From Thamnaconus septentrionalis (lineage: Eukaryota; Chordata; Actinopteri; Tetraodontiformes; Monacanthidae), in assembly GCA_009823395.1 (NCBI GenBank), contig CM020507.1, positions 3,371,501 to 3,435,500 on the forward strand: a stretch of 64,000 nucleotides of DNA, read 5' to 3'. The notes under the pieces were generated by a model. It did not search any database. It saw only the letters and a program-made list of their open reading frames with translations, and had not been told where the DNA came from. Every line of letters starts with the position of its first letter. Positions within the stretch are counted from its first letter, which is position 1. A program made the translations under genes and the position numbers. Positions 1 through 11,500 of the stretch are shown here, piece by piece.

Positions 1-696
1 ATTTAAGATGTCACAAAGAGAAGTGGCTGAGTTGCAACTAAACTTTCAGCCAGGTGTTGAACCGTCCGTGCAACGGAGGATGTTAGCCGAGTGAAATTAA
101 CAAATTAACTGGCGATGCGTTATTTTTATATTTTCTGGCGCCCTCTAGATGCTCATCAAGAAATTTGACTAAAATAAAGACACATTTAAAAAAGCACAGC
201 AGGCAATGACAGGAGATGAATAATATTTTTTAAGTATTTGCAAGGACTGAAAATATGTGAAAGCCCATGTGTGAATATGTGTGAATCTACAGTATGTGTG
301 CCTGCTGAAAGACTTCACTTCACTCAGTGCACAACAGGAGGCTGAGACCAAACTGAGAGCCTAAGAACAAAAACAAGCCATCAAACAAATTTGTGCTTTC
401 ATTCGACAAAATACATCCCAGTTAGGAAAAAAACAAAATAAAACAAAAGACAAACATTTGCAAAACCAACTTCTGGGAATTTTGGTAGAAACCTCAAAGT
501 CTCTTTTGAAGAAGAGCTGCACTGCTCGGATAGAACCTGTTTTATATCATATTTACTTTATTCATTTTTTTGCTCGACTGTCTGATGTCAAGTGACTAAC
601 ATGATGCACAACTGAAAATACCAGAACAAATCAAAGAGGACCAATTACTGCAATATGGCTGATCCCCAGCAGCAGCTGGCAGCACATTGGGTGCGG

Positions 697-697
<1 letters not shown>
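1..697. other. Unique non-coding DNA, no gene seen
   Basis: This AT-leaning stretch contains stop codons in all frames at short spacing and no splice-bounded open frame that I can recognise. The first 25 bases include ATGTCACAAAGAG, which resembles the TGTGACATCACAAAGGG end of the dispersed repeat described elsewhere in the window, but it is too short and too close to the window edge to call. Nothing else is supported. Confidence 0.6.

Positions 698-739
<42 letters not shown>
698..739. repeat. (CA)n microsatellite
   Basis: About 21 uninterrupted CA units. This is the first of five long simple arrays in the first 4.1 kb. Confidence 0.98.
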
Positions 740-740
<1 letters not shown>

Positions 741-1035
741 TGCATTTTGCCCGAGGGTAGCGTGATCTTCCTGCAGCAGCTCTTTCTGCAGACTTCACCT
801 TGTATGAGGTTGATGAAGGAGGATCTAAACAGCCGTGTCTGGCTCTAAAAGCTTTGCTCAGTGATCAGCCGTCGCCGAACCGTGAAGCCAAGCTACACCG
901 ACGAGGTGAGTGTCAAACTAGGCCAATTAGACTTTGGGGATTGGCTGGTTGGAGCGCTGGAGAGGGAAGGAAAAACAAAAGGAGGCCAGGACGTGAGACG
1001 AGATGGAGAGCGGCGATTCTCCTCAGCTGCGCTGC

Positions 1036-1078
1036 GAAAAAAGAAAAAGAAAAAAAGAGAGAGAGAAAAAAAAAACGT
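1036..1078 (+). repeat. Purine tract (A/GA-rich)
   Basis: A run of about 40 purines with a short GAGAGAGA core and an A10 end. Open frames crossing it are lysine/arginine/glutamate-rich on one strand and phenylalanine/serine/leucine-rich on the other, which is composition and not evidence of coding. Confidence 0.9.
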
Positions 1079-1162
1079 CCGGTGCATCTGTATCGACAGA
1101 GCAGCCGAAGTTCCAGCGGCCCATGGAGTCCTGTTCTAGATATGTCACTGCAGGGGGCTGGG

Positions 1163-1163
<1 letters not shown>

Positions 1164-1199
<36 letters not shown>
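1164..1199. repeat. (TG)n microsatellite
   Basis: About 17 TG units ending in TTG. The strand is arbitrary. It lies 0.43 kb from the CA array at 698. Confidence 0.98.
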
Positions 1200-2163
1200 G
1201 TTGGGTTAAACCAATCACCTTCCAACTTCGCTTGCTTATTCATTTCTTTGTTTGAAAAAGGCTCCACACCTTTTACTGGTCTACTTCCAACAGGTAAATG
1301 TCAAATGAATGCAGCAGATCTGGAATGAAGGAATTGTCCAATGCCTTTATGATCTGTGTCTTCAGTGATATAAATGTATGAACAGGGTTGTGCTTTCACA
1401 AGGCCTGCTGATTGATTACAAAAAAAGAACAAAGAATGAAACAATTTGCAGAAAAATTTTGGTTCAAATAATTCCAAAATGTTGGAAAACATTTTTCAAC
1501 ACATATTCCAATAGTTTCCATGTATTCTTGAGAATTTTTATTGTTGAATGAAATACTAAATTATTCCAGTTCTGTTGGTCGTCTCTTAAAATTGCCATTT
1601 TAGGAAGTTGGGAAGAGTTTGAGTGAGCGACGCGTCCGGAGACGGAGTCCCACTTCTTCCAATCTCCAGCGTTCCCAGCGACTCTTCATCCTCTGACAGT
1701 CGTGTCTGTCATCTGCCTGCTAAAGTGCGCCTCAGTCTAAATTCAAACAATCTGACTTGTCTCGCTTCTGCTTTTGTTTAAATTTATCCCCATTCGACTC
1801 GCCGGGAAAAAACAAGAGGAGAGTCTCTGCGCCGGCGGCGGCAGCTTGTCACCGATCACCGCCAGCGTAACGAGGGAAGGAGAGCGGCTTGTGTCTCTCC
1901 AGAGAAACCGTGTTGTGTCAGCACTGATTTGTGTTTGCACATCTGAGACAAAGTGTTTTGGTGGCGTGACGACGAGCGTCAAGCGTCGGCCTGAGACAAT
2001 ATTTTGGTCTGAGGAAGAGCGAGGAGAGAAGCTTCTGTTGTCTCTGGTACCGGTGCAGAAACCTCCGAAATACTCTTGAATATTTGTTAAAACCTGCAAT
2101 CTTGAGTTGAAAATAAAGTTGTTAAAAAAAAAGGCATAAACCACGTTCAAAAGGCCCCACACT
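1200..2163. other. Unique non-coding DNA, no gene seen
   Basis: No recognisable coding exon. The interval 1620-2080 is richer in CpG than its neighbours and leaves frames of about 100 codons open on the plus strand (1774-2079) and longer on the minus strand (1743-2306). Neither translation has recognisable motifs, and the minus frame runs into the repeat at 2164, so I do not call either as a gene. Confidence 0.55.
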
Positions 2164-2262
2164 GAAGAAGAAGTAGAAGAAGGAATCTTTATTAATCCCA
2201 GATTGGGGAAATTTGCAAAATTACAGCAACCATACAGAAGAAAAGAATGGAGATTATATTGA
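2164..2262. mobile_element. Fish retroelement 3'-end-like fragment
   Basis: The stretch reads GAAGAAGGAATCTTTATTAATCCCAGATTGGGGAAATTTGC followed by an ACAGCA segment (split here as GAAGAAGGAATCTTTATTA and ATCCCAGATTGGGGAAATTT). A CTTTATTRATCCC...GGGGAAATT segment is a very common dispersed motif in teleost genomes, where it sits at the end of non-LTR retroelements or SINEs. The exact family is not assigned because no coding part is left. Confidence 0.5.
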
Positions 2263-2395
2263 TTAAAAAGAAACAAAACAAAATAAAATAAGACTAAAAG
2301 GAACAAACAAGATATTCATATTATATTGTATTATATGAACCAGATTTGGATTTTGCTTTGATTTAATACCTTCAATCTGTGAAATAATTCAATGT

Positions 2396-2414
2396 AAAAA
2401 AAAAAAAAAAAAAA
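2396..2414. repeat. Poly(A) run
   Basis: Nineteen A residues. It may be a retroelement tail, but no body can be attached to it. Confidence 0.9.
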
Positions 2415-2832
2415 GAAGCAGAGAAGACAAAGTCCATTTTCATGCTTTTTTTCGGTTGTCTCTGTTAAACACAGCATCCTGCATGGACCTCTCAAAGGTC
2501 CAGATGCCTGAGATTATGCATAATTCTTTTCCTTTTTTAAAGGTCTCTTTAATAGAACAGGACTCCAGAGGCAGAGATTATCTCAACGCTTGAATGTCAC
2601 AAGTGAACAACACTGGGTGCAAATTGTATAAACGAGCGGCTCAGAAGGAGGCGGCGCCCCCCACGTGGTCCCTGATCAGGAAGTAACAGATGTCCTGCTC
2701 CCTCTCAACGCTCACTTGTGCTAAAATATGCAGCAAAGCAAAAACAATATATTTTTTCATCTAATCACCAATTTAGCGGCGCAGCGTGGCGAGTGTTGCA
2801 TGTGTCTGCTGCTGCGGCCCTGCGGGGGGGGG
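2415..2832. other. Unique non-coding DNA, no gene seen
   Basis: No coding, RNA or repeat signal was recognised here apart from ordinary composition. Confidence 0.5.
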
Positions 2833-2860
2833 GTGTGTGTGTGTGTGTGTGTGTGTGTGT
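2833..2860. repeat. (GT)n microsatellite after a G11 run
   Basis: Fourteen GT units directly preceded by a G-run (about 2824-2832). Confidence 0.97.
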
Positions 2861-2991
2861 AGCCCGGCCTGGAGGTCAGCGCGGTAAACAACAATACTCT
2901 GCGTGATAAATTCTCCCGTCTGCTCGGGATGTCGTGTCGCGTCGCTCCTCTGATTTATTCCTTCACGGAGCAACGGAGAAGGCGAGCGAGC

Positions 2992-2994
<3 letters not shown>

Positions 2995-3035
<41 letters not shown>

Positions 3036-3046
3036 ACACACACACA
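2995..3046. repeat. Compound (GA)n-(CA)n microsatellite
   Basis: About 19 GA units are followed without a gap by about 6 CA units, a typical compound array. Confidence 0.97.
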
Positions 3047-3186
3047 GATGAATAATTCACGGGGATGCTAACATCAAAGAGCACCACGGGGGAAACAAAA
3101 ACACGGCCATTTGGGTCGGCGTGCCGTTCCGGATTAAGGCGAACACGAAGCGCGCAGGTCTGCCTCGCCCTCACCCACAGGGCTGT

Positions 3187-3362
3187 TTTAGCCCTGTGTT
3201 TACAGCCTCCTGCTAAAAAGATAAATATACACCAGAGTTTTGCTCTCCCTTGGAGCTTCCACATATTTGGAAGGGGATGAAAACGAGACTAAGAGGGCAG
3301 AGTCAACGCCCGGCTGAGGGTGTGGTCACTAATCTAGCCCTTTGTGACATCACAGAGGGCTG
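3187..3362 (+). mobile_element. Short dispersed repeat, copy A (near full length)
   Basis: It begins TTTAGCCCTGTGTTTACAGC, continues with CTCCTGCTAAAA, and ends GCCCTTTGTGACATCACAGA followed by GGGCTG. The middle holds CCACATATTTGGAAGGGG, also seen in copies at 36.5, 27.3 and 31.4 kb. The two ends form an imperfect terminal inverted repeat (AGCCCTNTGT at one end, AGCCCTCTGTGATGTCAC when the other end is reversed), so a MITE-like element is likely. I cannot name the family. Confidence 0.75.
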
Positions 3363-3842
3363 ATTAGGTCAGAGGGCCAAGAGACTCATTTCTCTGCAGT
3401 TCACAGACCGGATGAAAACGCATGCAAGATGCAACATGGCCTTTAAACCGCGGTCGGACCACTTCAGCAGATCCTACTGGTGACACACACAGCCAGCGGG
3501 GGCAGCAGTGAGCGGTGGCAGGCCGGTCTTCCTCTCGTCCCGTCACAGCGGAGGAGAAGGGCAACGCTGACTCGGCGTTTCACGGGCCACTCACAGACTT
3601 GACTTGCAGAATGCTGCTTCAGTGTTTATTAATAATGTGTAAATATGCCAGCGCCTCCGCTCCTTTCTTTCCTTCCAAACGGTGGTGACAGAGTGCGCAC
3701 TTTGGAGGGAATATATCTATTTTTTCACCGAGCAGCAACACAGATAATAACTGCTGACCTACAGAGTCGAGCAGGATTGGAGGCAAATGAGTCCCGGAGC
3801 CGAGGCTAAACATTTGTTAATTTAGCTGAGGGGGAAACAGTG

Positions 3843-3843
<1 letters not shown>
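3363..3843. other. Unique non-coding DNA, no gene seen
   Basis: No gene-like signal. AGCCAGCGGGGGCAGCAG near 3490 loosely resembles a CTCF core but misses the central A, so it is not annotated separately. Confidence 0.5.

Positions 3844-3879
<36 letters not shown>
3844..3879. repeat. (CA)n microsatellite
   Basis: Eighteen CA units, 100 bp before the CAG array. Confidence 0.98.
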
Positions 3880-3880
<1 letters not shown>

Positions 3881-3930
3881 CCTGCTTGGCAGTTTGTTTC
3901 GTCAGCAGTGTTTGGTCCAGAGCTGCACAG

Positions 3931-4082
<152 letters not shown>

Positions 4083-4150
4083 GCCTCACAGTCGTCACTG
4101 TGACCTTCTGCAGCCTCGGGCCATGTTTCTGTTCCTCCCACTGTTTCACA

Positions 4151-4166
4151 GAGCGCCCCCTCCTGC
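4151..4166 (-). promoter_or_regulatory. CTCF-like motif (weak)
   Basis: On the minus strand the sequence reads GCAGGAGGGGGCGCTC. The AGGGGGCGC core fits the CTCF consensus CCASYAGRKGGCRS well, but the 5' half does not. This is a motif match only. Confidence 0.3.
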
Positions 4167-4219
4167 TCACGTCCTGCTGCTGATTAACAAAGGCTCTCCA
4201 GTTTTTTCCTTCGAGCGCA

Positions 4220-4512
4220 GGTGATTTGTTGGCCACCTGATCCACAGGTGTGATGGTGCACCAGGAGCGAAACATGCACCAGCATAACCCACGACCATCC
4301 GCACTCACGTTTGCAGCCCTGCAGAGCTGCCAGTCGGCCTGATGGGGGCTGCGTCTGGACAGTGGAGGAGCCAGGAGGGAAGAAACCTGCAAACGCCACA
4401 CTGTAATGTAGCGGGAATCAAACCCACAACAGCTCTGCAGTCAACGAGTGGCGTCGTCCTGCTGTTCTCTGCACGCCAGAGGCAGGTGTGACCGACTAAC
4501 GAGCTCCCGCAC
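4220..4512 (-). mobile_element. tRNA-derived SINE-like element, degenerate
   Basis: Read on the minus strand, GCGGGAGCTCGTTAGTCGGT is followed by GAGCTGTTGTGGGTTTGATT and CCCGC (a Pol III B-box-like segment), then GTGTGGCGTTTGCAGGTTTC and, further on, GTGAGTGCGGATGGTCGTGG. This order matches the common teleost SINE layout in which the B box is followed by TGTGGAGTTTGCATGTTCTC and later GTGAGTGTGAATGGTTGT. The A-box side is distorted by about 30 extra bases. The same family appears at 42.0 kb and, as a tail, at 7.86 kb. Confidence 0.65.
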
Positions 4513-4623
4513 CGTCCCAACCTGCCTGCGATGTGCGGCGTTGATTCCTCCACGCAACTGTCAGTCTGCGGGTGGCGCCCGACAACTCTGCGACCTCCCG
4601 GAGGGCTGGGGGAGGGAGAAGCA

Positions 4624-4671
4624 AGGCATCGCAGCGTTCAGGCGTCGCAGCGTTCAGGCCTCGCAGCGTTG
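4624..4671. repeat. 16-bp tandem repeat, 3 units
   Basis: Units AGGCATCGCAGCGTTC, AGGCGTCGCAGCGTTC and AGGCCTCGCAGCGTTG differ only at one or two positions. Confidence 0.95.
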
Positions 4672-4679
4672 ATGCATGA

Positions 4680-7600
4680 TGGAAAAGGTCAGGGAGTGGA
4701 AACCTGACGGCTGCTGCCGTTGAGATGTGCGTCAGCCGCTTGTGTTTTTTTGTTCTTCTTTTTTTGAGGACGGCTGGGTTGGAGAACTTTCCATAGCAGG
4801 AAAAACTGTGTGTTTTCATGTGCATGTGAACGTTTGTGGGAAGAAAGTAGAGAAAGCTTTGAAGAGACCTCAGTGGGGAAACTGAGTGAACCACAAAAGA
4901 AGCACAGACTTCACGCTGCTCTTTCCAAGCAAATAACACACTCATCGACAACGCTAGTTAATGCAATTTGAATATAGTGGTAGAAACTTATCCCAATATG
5001 CATATCTGGAACTCATAAAAAGCCACTCTTCAGCTTGAGAGCCTTATTTTGGTTCAATTACCACTTGATCATAATTCTGACAAATGCACCTCAACTCTAC
5101 AACACCAGCTTTTACGATTCAGCTTTTAATGCTTCAATCTCCTCAAGAATGACCTGTCACCTCACCGTGCCTTGTTATAGTGAGCCTGGTGCATTCTGGG
5201 ACATGTAGGATTTCTGCCGTTTGAGGGTAAATTAGTAAAGCGCAGCACGTTGCTAAACATCTGTCAGTATAGAAGTAATTTAAACCAAAAACAAACGTGT
5301 TTCTGCTCCGTAGATTTAGAACATGAAGACGCCCGCAGCCAAACTATGTATGAACACGCCACTGCATGTAAATAAAACCCTAAAATGTCCTTACATCTTA
5401 AGGGCGCCCCGTCCAACCCAACAGCTGTGCTATTCCCTTCCGTCTCATTGTTTTATTGCTCATCTTACTCTTTTATGTGCACACTTCTGCTCCCTATAAA
5501 TCCGCTGGATTAAAAAGCGGCGCCGTAAACTTGAAAGATGTTTTCTTCGCCGCTCGGTGAGGTTCGAACCGCTAAATCAGCGCGCATAAAAAGAGGGCAG
5601 CTCACTGCAGGCAGCAGGCAGTTGGAAATGATGATGTTATCAGACGACACACTCTGAAGCTGCCCAACCAGCCCGGAATTAGTCACTGGCTCGGTGAGTG
5701 CGGAAAAGAAAGAAGGAACGAAGAAAAATAAAGGAAGAAGGAGAAATCGCTTTGAGTCACTGCGGTCTGCAGGGTTTTTATTTCAGCTGCAGATCACAAA
5801 CCGTGTGCACGTCCCACAGAACTGTCCCATCACAGCCGTCCCTCCTGCAGCGTCCAGATTTTTTTATTGAATTATTTTCTTTCTTTAAGCTGCTGGAAAC
5901 TTTATTCAGATACTCGCAGCAGACGGCAAGACTTTAATAATGGTTTAAGTCCTAATGTAATGCTATTCTCAGGCTAAACTGTGTTTTTCTAGAACATAAT
6001 TAAACAATTCCTTGTAGAAAAAAAAAAAGCAAGCAAACTTTAAGCTTGCTCTCCAAAGGATTAGAATCAACTCATAGCAGCAGCAGCTGTTGTTTGCAGA
6101 GTGCTTGATTGGAGCAGTTTCTGCCATGAGGACGTGTCCTCGACTGACTCTTTCTACAGGAAGTAGCGATTGTGGCTGAAGTGCACTGCGGATGGGAAAG
6201 CAGCATCCACACAACACAGAATGGAATCAATAATGAGATAAATCAAGGTATCAGATAATCTGATAGACGACAATTCAGAAACAAGTCCAGCCTAACTGAC
6301 TCTGCAGCTCTCTTTCAGACAATCTGAGTAAGAAAAGTTGATTATTTGTCACTTCAAATTGCTGCCTGACTCAACCTACACAATTGAGAGAGATCAAATT
6401 ACCCTAATTGCAAATACTGCATATATAACGCCATAATCTAAAATGAAATGAGCCACGCGGCTGTTGTGTTTGATTCCGTCGGACGAGGCCGTCAAAGAGA
6501 ACGTCAGGCGCTCCGAGGTGCACACGCACTCCAGGCGGCTTTATTCCCTCGCTAAATATTGCGCTTATGGGGATTAGCAGACTCTTCCTCTCTGTTTTTA
6601 GGATTACTTGTGTTTGCGATTGTGACGGCGGCGCCGGAGCGGCTGAGAGCGCGGCTGACGGAATTACGGGTGACAGATTTACAAGGATAATCTCCGCCAA
6701 GGGTCTGACAACGATCTGCGAGGCGACAATCGCTGAATCTATTTGTCCCGCTGCGTCGCAGACTATTCAAGGAGTCGGAGTTCCGTACGTGCGATCACTG
6801 CAGACGGCCATTGATCCCCCACTTTGAACAAAAGCATCCTGAAAAAAAGGGGAGGGGGCAGGCTGATTAACTACCCAACTCAATCTTTCCAGCCTTGGCC
6901 GGTGACTCTCCTCACCATTGGTGGTCATTTTCTGACACCGGATCAGGTATTTTTTCCCATTATCGCTGGAGCGCAACAAGAGCAAATAGAGTGTGATGCC
7001 TGCTGGTTGTTTTTTGGGGCTATTTAGAGATCAGAAACTGCGGCTGAAAAACATCGGAGGAATACATCACCGTGGGAGGCCCGGCTCCCATCACGACCTA
7101 TCAAATCACTCCTCGGGCTCCTGGGGAGAGTACTCTTTTAGTCTCAGCGTGGCTCTATTCTGGGAAGAGCCGTCGCCGGAAGTGGGAACAGGTTTGGCGT
7201 TATTTGACTGAGGGCCTAATGGAATTTGGCAGCAAATCACGGCAAAGACGCAGAGCCACTTTCTGAAATGTCGGGAGGATACGGCTGAGTGTTGCAGACT
7301 ATCACTTACACAAATAACCAACTGTGAATTAGAAAGCACTCAGTCCCAGCTACAAACATTAGACTCCAAACCGCTTATGTTTTCTTCAAAGCCCTGAGGC
7401 AAGGTTAAACATTTATTTTGCTTCTTCTGAAAGTTCTGCAGCAATTGAATGATCTGCCAACTGCTGTCAAAGGGGAAGGTTTCGCCCAAAATTGAAATTT
7501 CACCACTTTGCTACCAACCACTTGGTGGATGGAGAGAACATTTTCTAAGAAAAAAAAAAGAAACCCGCTATGACAGATTTTATCCTAAGGCCAAGACAGC

Positions 7601-7860
7601 TGAGGCCCACTGTGGCAAAGCACTCAAGCACACAAAAACACAGCATGTTTCGATATTAGCTGTTCAGTGCACAGCCAACCACACTGGAAAAGTCCTTGTT
7701 TCACTCTTTTGTGTTGGAGTCCAAAGGGCGGGTGGAATTCTCTCCATCTGTGAAACTCGAAAGCCTTTAATGGATTAGAAAACATTACGTGAACCCCTGG
7801 TAGTCAACACTGTGGTGACTGGGAACAGGGTGTAAATCCATCAATTTGGGTCGACTGCCC
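4680..7860. other. Long gene-free stretch
   Basis: No recognisable gene. At 5190-5210 CATTCTGGGACATGTAG loosely resembles, in reverse, a ZNF143-type CTACANNTCCCAGAATGC site. At 5698-5745 there is a purine-rich AAGAAAG tract. The block 6470-6830 is repeat-poor and CpG-richer than its flanks (GGCGGCGCCGGAGCGGCTGA at about 6627) and has the texture of a conserved non-coding element, which needs alignment to confirm. Open frames of 60-110 codons here show no domain or splice-site support. Confidence 0.5.
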
Positions 7861-7861
7861 A

Positions 7862-8118
7862 TTTAGAGCTGGGATGAGCCATGACAGAAAATAGAGGGAT
7901 AGATGGATGGATGGATGGATGGATGGCGGGGATGGATGGCCAGGATGGATGGCCAGGACGGAGGGATGGATGGGTAAATGCATGGATGGATGGACGGGTA
8001 GGTGGATGGATGGATGGATGGATGGATGGATGGCCGGGATGGTGGATGGACGGATGGATGTTGAATGAGCGGATGGATGGATGGATGGATGGATGGATGG
8101 ATGGATGGATGCTCAACT
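7862..8118 (+). mobile_element. SINE 3' tail expanded into a (GGAT)n minisatellite
   Basis: The piece starts AGCTGGGATGAGCCATGACA and runs through GAAAATAGAGGGATAGATGG into about 210 bp of GGAT/GGCC-type tetranucleotide repeats (7895-8110) with interruptions (GCGGGGATGG, GGCCAGGAT). AGCTGGGAT...AAAATGGATGG is the usual 3' tail of the fish SINE family seen at 4.2 and 42.0 kb. Only the tail is recognisable here. Its translations (tryptophan-methionine-aspartate-glycine repeats on one strand, isoleucine-histidine-proline-serine on the other) are repeat artefacts. Confidence 0.8.
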
Positions 8119-8194
8119 AAAGTATGTCAAGTGTTAAAGAAAACACAGTTGAAAGTTAAATTTCAACAGCGGGCGAACTACCCCTTTAAACTCT

Positions 8195-8560
8195 TCGACA
8201 GCCGTATTTCTGGTCGTAATAGACCAGACAAACACTTTCAGTCATAATTGGCCAAACATCTTTGTCGCCTCCGAGGTTTATTCAACCCGACAGCGCCGCA
8301 GCTGCAGTTTTTAATCTCTGCCAAGATAAACTGTCTCCTAATTACAGCGGCTCTGGCTGGGGGCCCCCTCGTCGCCTCTTTTGCGAGTCTCTCCAGCGCC
8401 AAACACTAATGCAGGAAAAGCGCAGCGCGCGCGGCAAATGGCCACTCGTAAAGCAACGCCGCGTGTGTCATAAATGATAATGGCGGCACAAATCGGCCTG
8501 CTTGTATGCAGTTTAGCCTCTCAGGGCCTCGGCGGCCGCTCTGCTCTTCCCTCGGTGTGT
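8195..8560. promoter_or_regulatory. Candidate conserved non-coding block
   Basis: A repeat-free block with balanced composition, several CpGs (GCGCAGCGCGCGCGGCAAAT near 8420), TCCTAATTACAGCGG at 8335, and GTCATAAATGATAATGGCGG near 8466. Homeodomain-type TAATTA and Hox-like CATAAATGA motifs inside a CpG-bearing unique block are typical of vertebrate developmental enhancers. The claim rests on texture only, and cross-species alignment would decide it. Confidence 0.3.
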
Positions 8561-11500
8561 TTACGTCTCCGTGCTACCTCCCAGCGCAACTGCATCGCTG
8601 CGAGCACCCGCAGATGCTTTTCCAGCCAAAGACCGCGTCCTAAAATGCCCTGCTGCTGTTACCATGACAACCCCGGGGGGAGGGAAAAAGGAAGGAAAGC
8701 AAGATATGAAAAAAAAAGGAAGTTAGGTCAGAGCCGGTCTAAACCATCTACATCATCATCATCCGCTGGAGGAAAGCTGCACCTGCAGCGAGTAAAAGTG
8801 TCTGTTTTAGCAGGCCAGCACCGCTCCCTGCCTCCGATTCGTTGTATCGGAAGATTTGGTTTATCTACAAACCTTTGTTTTATAAGTGCCGGTGATTGCT
8901 ACGATATGTGAAATCCATCTTAAGGGCGACTTAATATGAAACACTCAACTTTCTCCAGCAATTATTTTTCTCCGACACGTGTGTTGATTCTGATGTGTTA
9001 ATGGTCTAGAACTGATGCTGTCCTTAACTTATCCTTAACTGACACTATTACTGCTGTTAGTTGAGTGTGCTCTCATGGTCTCATGCTCATTAAATTTCAT
9101 CTGAGAGTAAACAAACACTGGATTTAAACCTGGCCACAGCAACAACGAGAATGAGATGGAGCACACAAAAGCACCCACACACAATTATTTTTTCCAAAAG
9201 AACGTGCTAAAGTGTGCAGTGCATTCGCACAGACATTCCTTCAATACGCACAATTCACTTTGGCTGTTTTTGTTTGTTTAGTTTGCGGGTGATGTGGCGT
9301 GAGTGAATGCTGCTGTGTTTCTAAAGACGCATTTTGACCTCAGGAGGTTTATTTCTATGAAAAACATTTGCGAGGTTTCAGTTGGTCTGCAAAGAATTCA
9401 CAATATTTTCCACAACAAGGGGAAATTAATTTATGCATTGACAAAGCCACCAGTTTTGTTTTGTTTTTTTCTTAATACTGTTGGAGCCGTTAGTCCTGAT
9501 CACCAAAGATCAGTTCCCAAGCCACGAGAAATGTTTTATTTCTGCAAATGTTCTGACCTTTCCTGCAGGGTTTGGTGTCGAATACCTCCGACAAGACGGG
9601 CTGCTGCAAGGCTTTTGCTTGCGATCAATGTTAATCAATATGTCAGTCTGTTAGCTAATGACAAGCTGTAGAAAAATGTCGCATCCAGACCTCTTTAATT
9701 TTCTGATAATAGGAGGCCTGAGCGAGCAAACCTGCTCATGTGGCTCCTTGTTCTATGATTCTTTGTGTGCGGCCGATACCATCTAAAGCCAAGCAAGGCT
9801 GTGTAAAGACGTCTGCTGCCTCCCTTCCTTCTGATTTATACCGTCAGGTGAATTTGATTTACAAACTGAGCCGTGACTGATCGCATTTGTCATGTTTTTC
9901 TATGCACCAGTCAAACTGTGATGTCCCCGAAGGGCTGCAGGGAAGAATGAAACAACGGTAACAACAACGCATGTTGGTTGTTTCTCTACTATTTCATTTG
10001 TGACAGCAAAAAAAAAAAAAAGAAAAAGAAAATCCCTGAAAAAAGAATCAATTTGAAAACATACTTAAATGGATAATCTGTCAAAAGTGAGAAAATACTA
10101 CTGAGGCTTTTTCCATTCTGAATTCCTGCTGATTTATCGGGAAATGTTCCAACTTCATCTCTGGTTGGAGTGTGACAGGACCAATCAGCACAGGTTTTAG
10201 TTTTTTTTGCACCCAACTTTGGTGATGGCCTCCTTTTAAAAACGGAAGCACCTTCAATCTTTATACACAGTAAATATAGAGTTAATGAACAAAAGCAGAA
10301 TTCTTTGGTCACGCCAATAGGAGGCCAGTGGCTGTTCCCAATGATTACATTGATGCAGAAAAACAGATGGACAGATGTGGCGTTTCCAAATGTTCCATAT
10401 GGTCTCATTCCAAGACGGACAAATGAAATAAGTCCGACAGATTTGGGAAACATTTGGTCGGCCTTGTTGCCTCGCTTGACGGCTGCACAAGTGCAGGGGC
10501 CGATCCTTCAGATTGGGTCAGTGGCCCTTGACTGGGCCCGGCCTTTTCAGTTAGTGATGAATAACTGGACGGAGGATATATGGGCTCGGCGCAGGTCTTT
10601 CTCTGGCCTGTCACTTTGCCACACCAGCAGCCGGTGCGACGAAGCCGTAGAACACAAGGGCCCATTCATCAAACGCCAAAGGTCAGGAGCTAAACCCAAT
10701 TTGCCCGTGCGCTCTCCTTGTCGCTCACAAGAGTAATGAATATGTTGGCGGAGGATGGCGAAGAGCCCAGCTGAGAAAGTGTTCTGAGGGATTCGGTCTT
10801 GTTGAAAAATGTGAGATGGTTCATCTGTGGCCAACGCTTTCCCAAGAGGTGGCCGCAGTTAGCTCTCAATATTTCTCTCGCACTTTCTCTCCCTCTCTTT
10901 CTCTCTGTCTTTGAGAAGATGAAAGTGAATATAGAGTAAACACGACTCCCATCTGATTCGGCATGAAGTTACGGAAACATGAAACTGGTCCGTAAAAGTC
11001 GAGGAGCTGAAATATACATCAAAAGCAGGGAGAATACAACAAGACACAAGCTTCCTCGTTACATGATATTGTTAAATAAAGAGAAAGCCGCGTCATATAA
11101 AAAGTCCTGAGTGTGCGTATATTGTGGTCATGTATGTTGTGGCTCTGAGAATTTAGTCACGGCAGACAGGGCAAATCCCCTGTTAATCTGCCGGCACTCT
11201 TTGAACTACGGTTATGAGGCGACTGCAAACGGGTCTCCAGATTGTTGTAAACCGCTTCGGGCTGAGAAATAAGATCTAGCGACAGGGTTTTGAGTTTTAG
11301 TGCCGAGCTGCACCGTTGAGACACAGTTGGGGTGAGAAGGTAGAGAGAGGCCAAAAAATTTAAATCACTTCTTAATACATGGAAAGTACCCGATAACCAA
11401 GGGTTCAGGAAAGGACCACAGGGTTGCATCAATAAGATTGGTATAAAATGGAGAAACAGAAATTACTTACTCATAGCTTGACAAAAGTACCCTGGTTGTG

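Noticed and set aside
2773..3264. 163-codon minus-strand frame
   Set aside because: It crosses the GT array and the GA-CA array; about 40 residues are serine-leucine and threonine-histidine repeat readings.
5540..5590. GAGGTTCGAACCGC, resembling a tRNA T-loop
   Set aside because: It is a self-complementary word (GGTTCGAACC) with no acceptor or D-arm partner.
7841..8120. WMDG-repeat and IHPS-repeat proteins
   Set aside because: They are translations of the GGAT minisatellite in a SINE tail.
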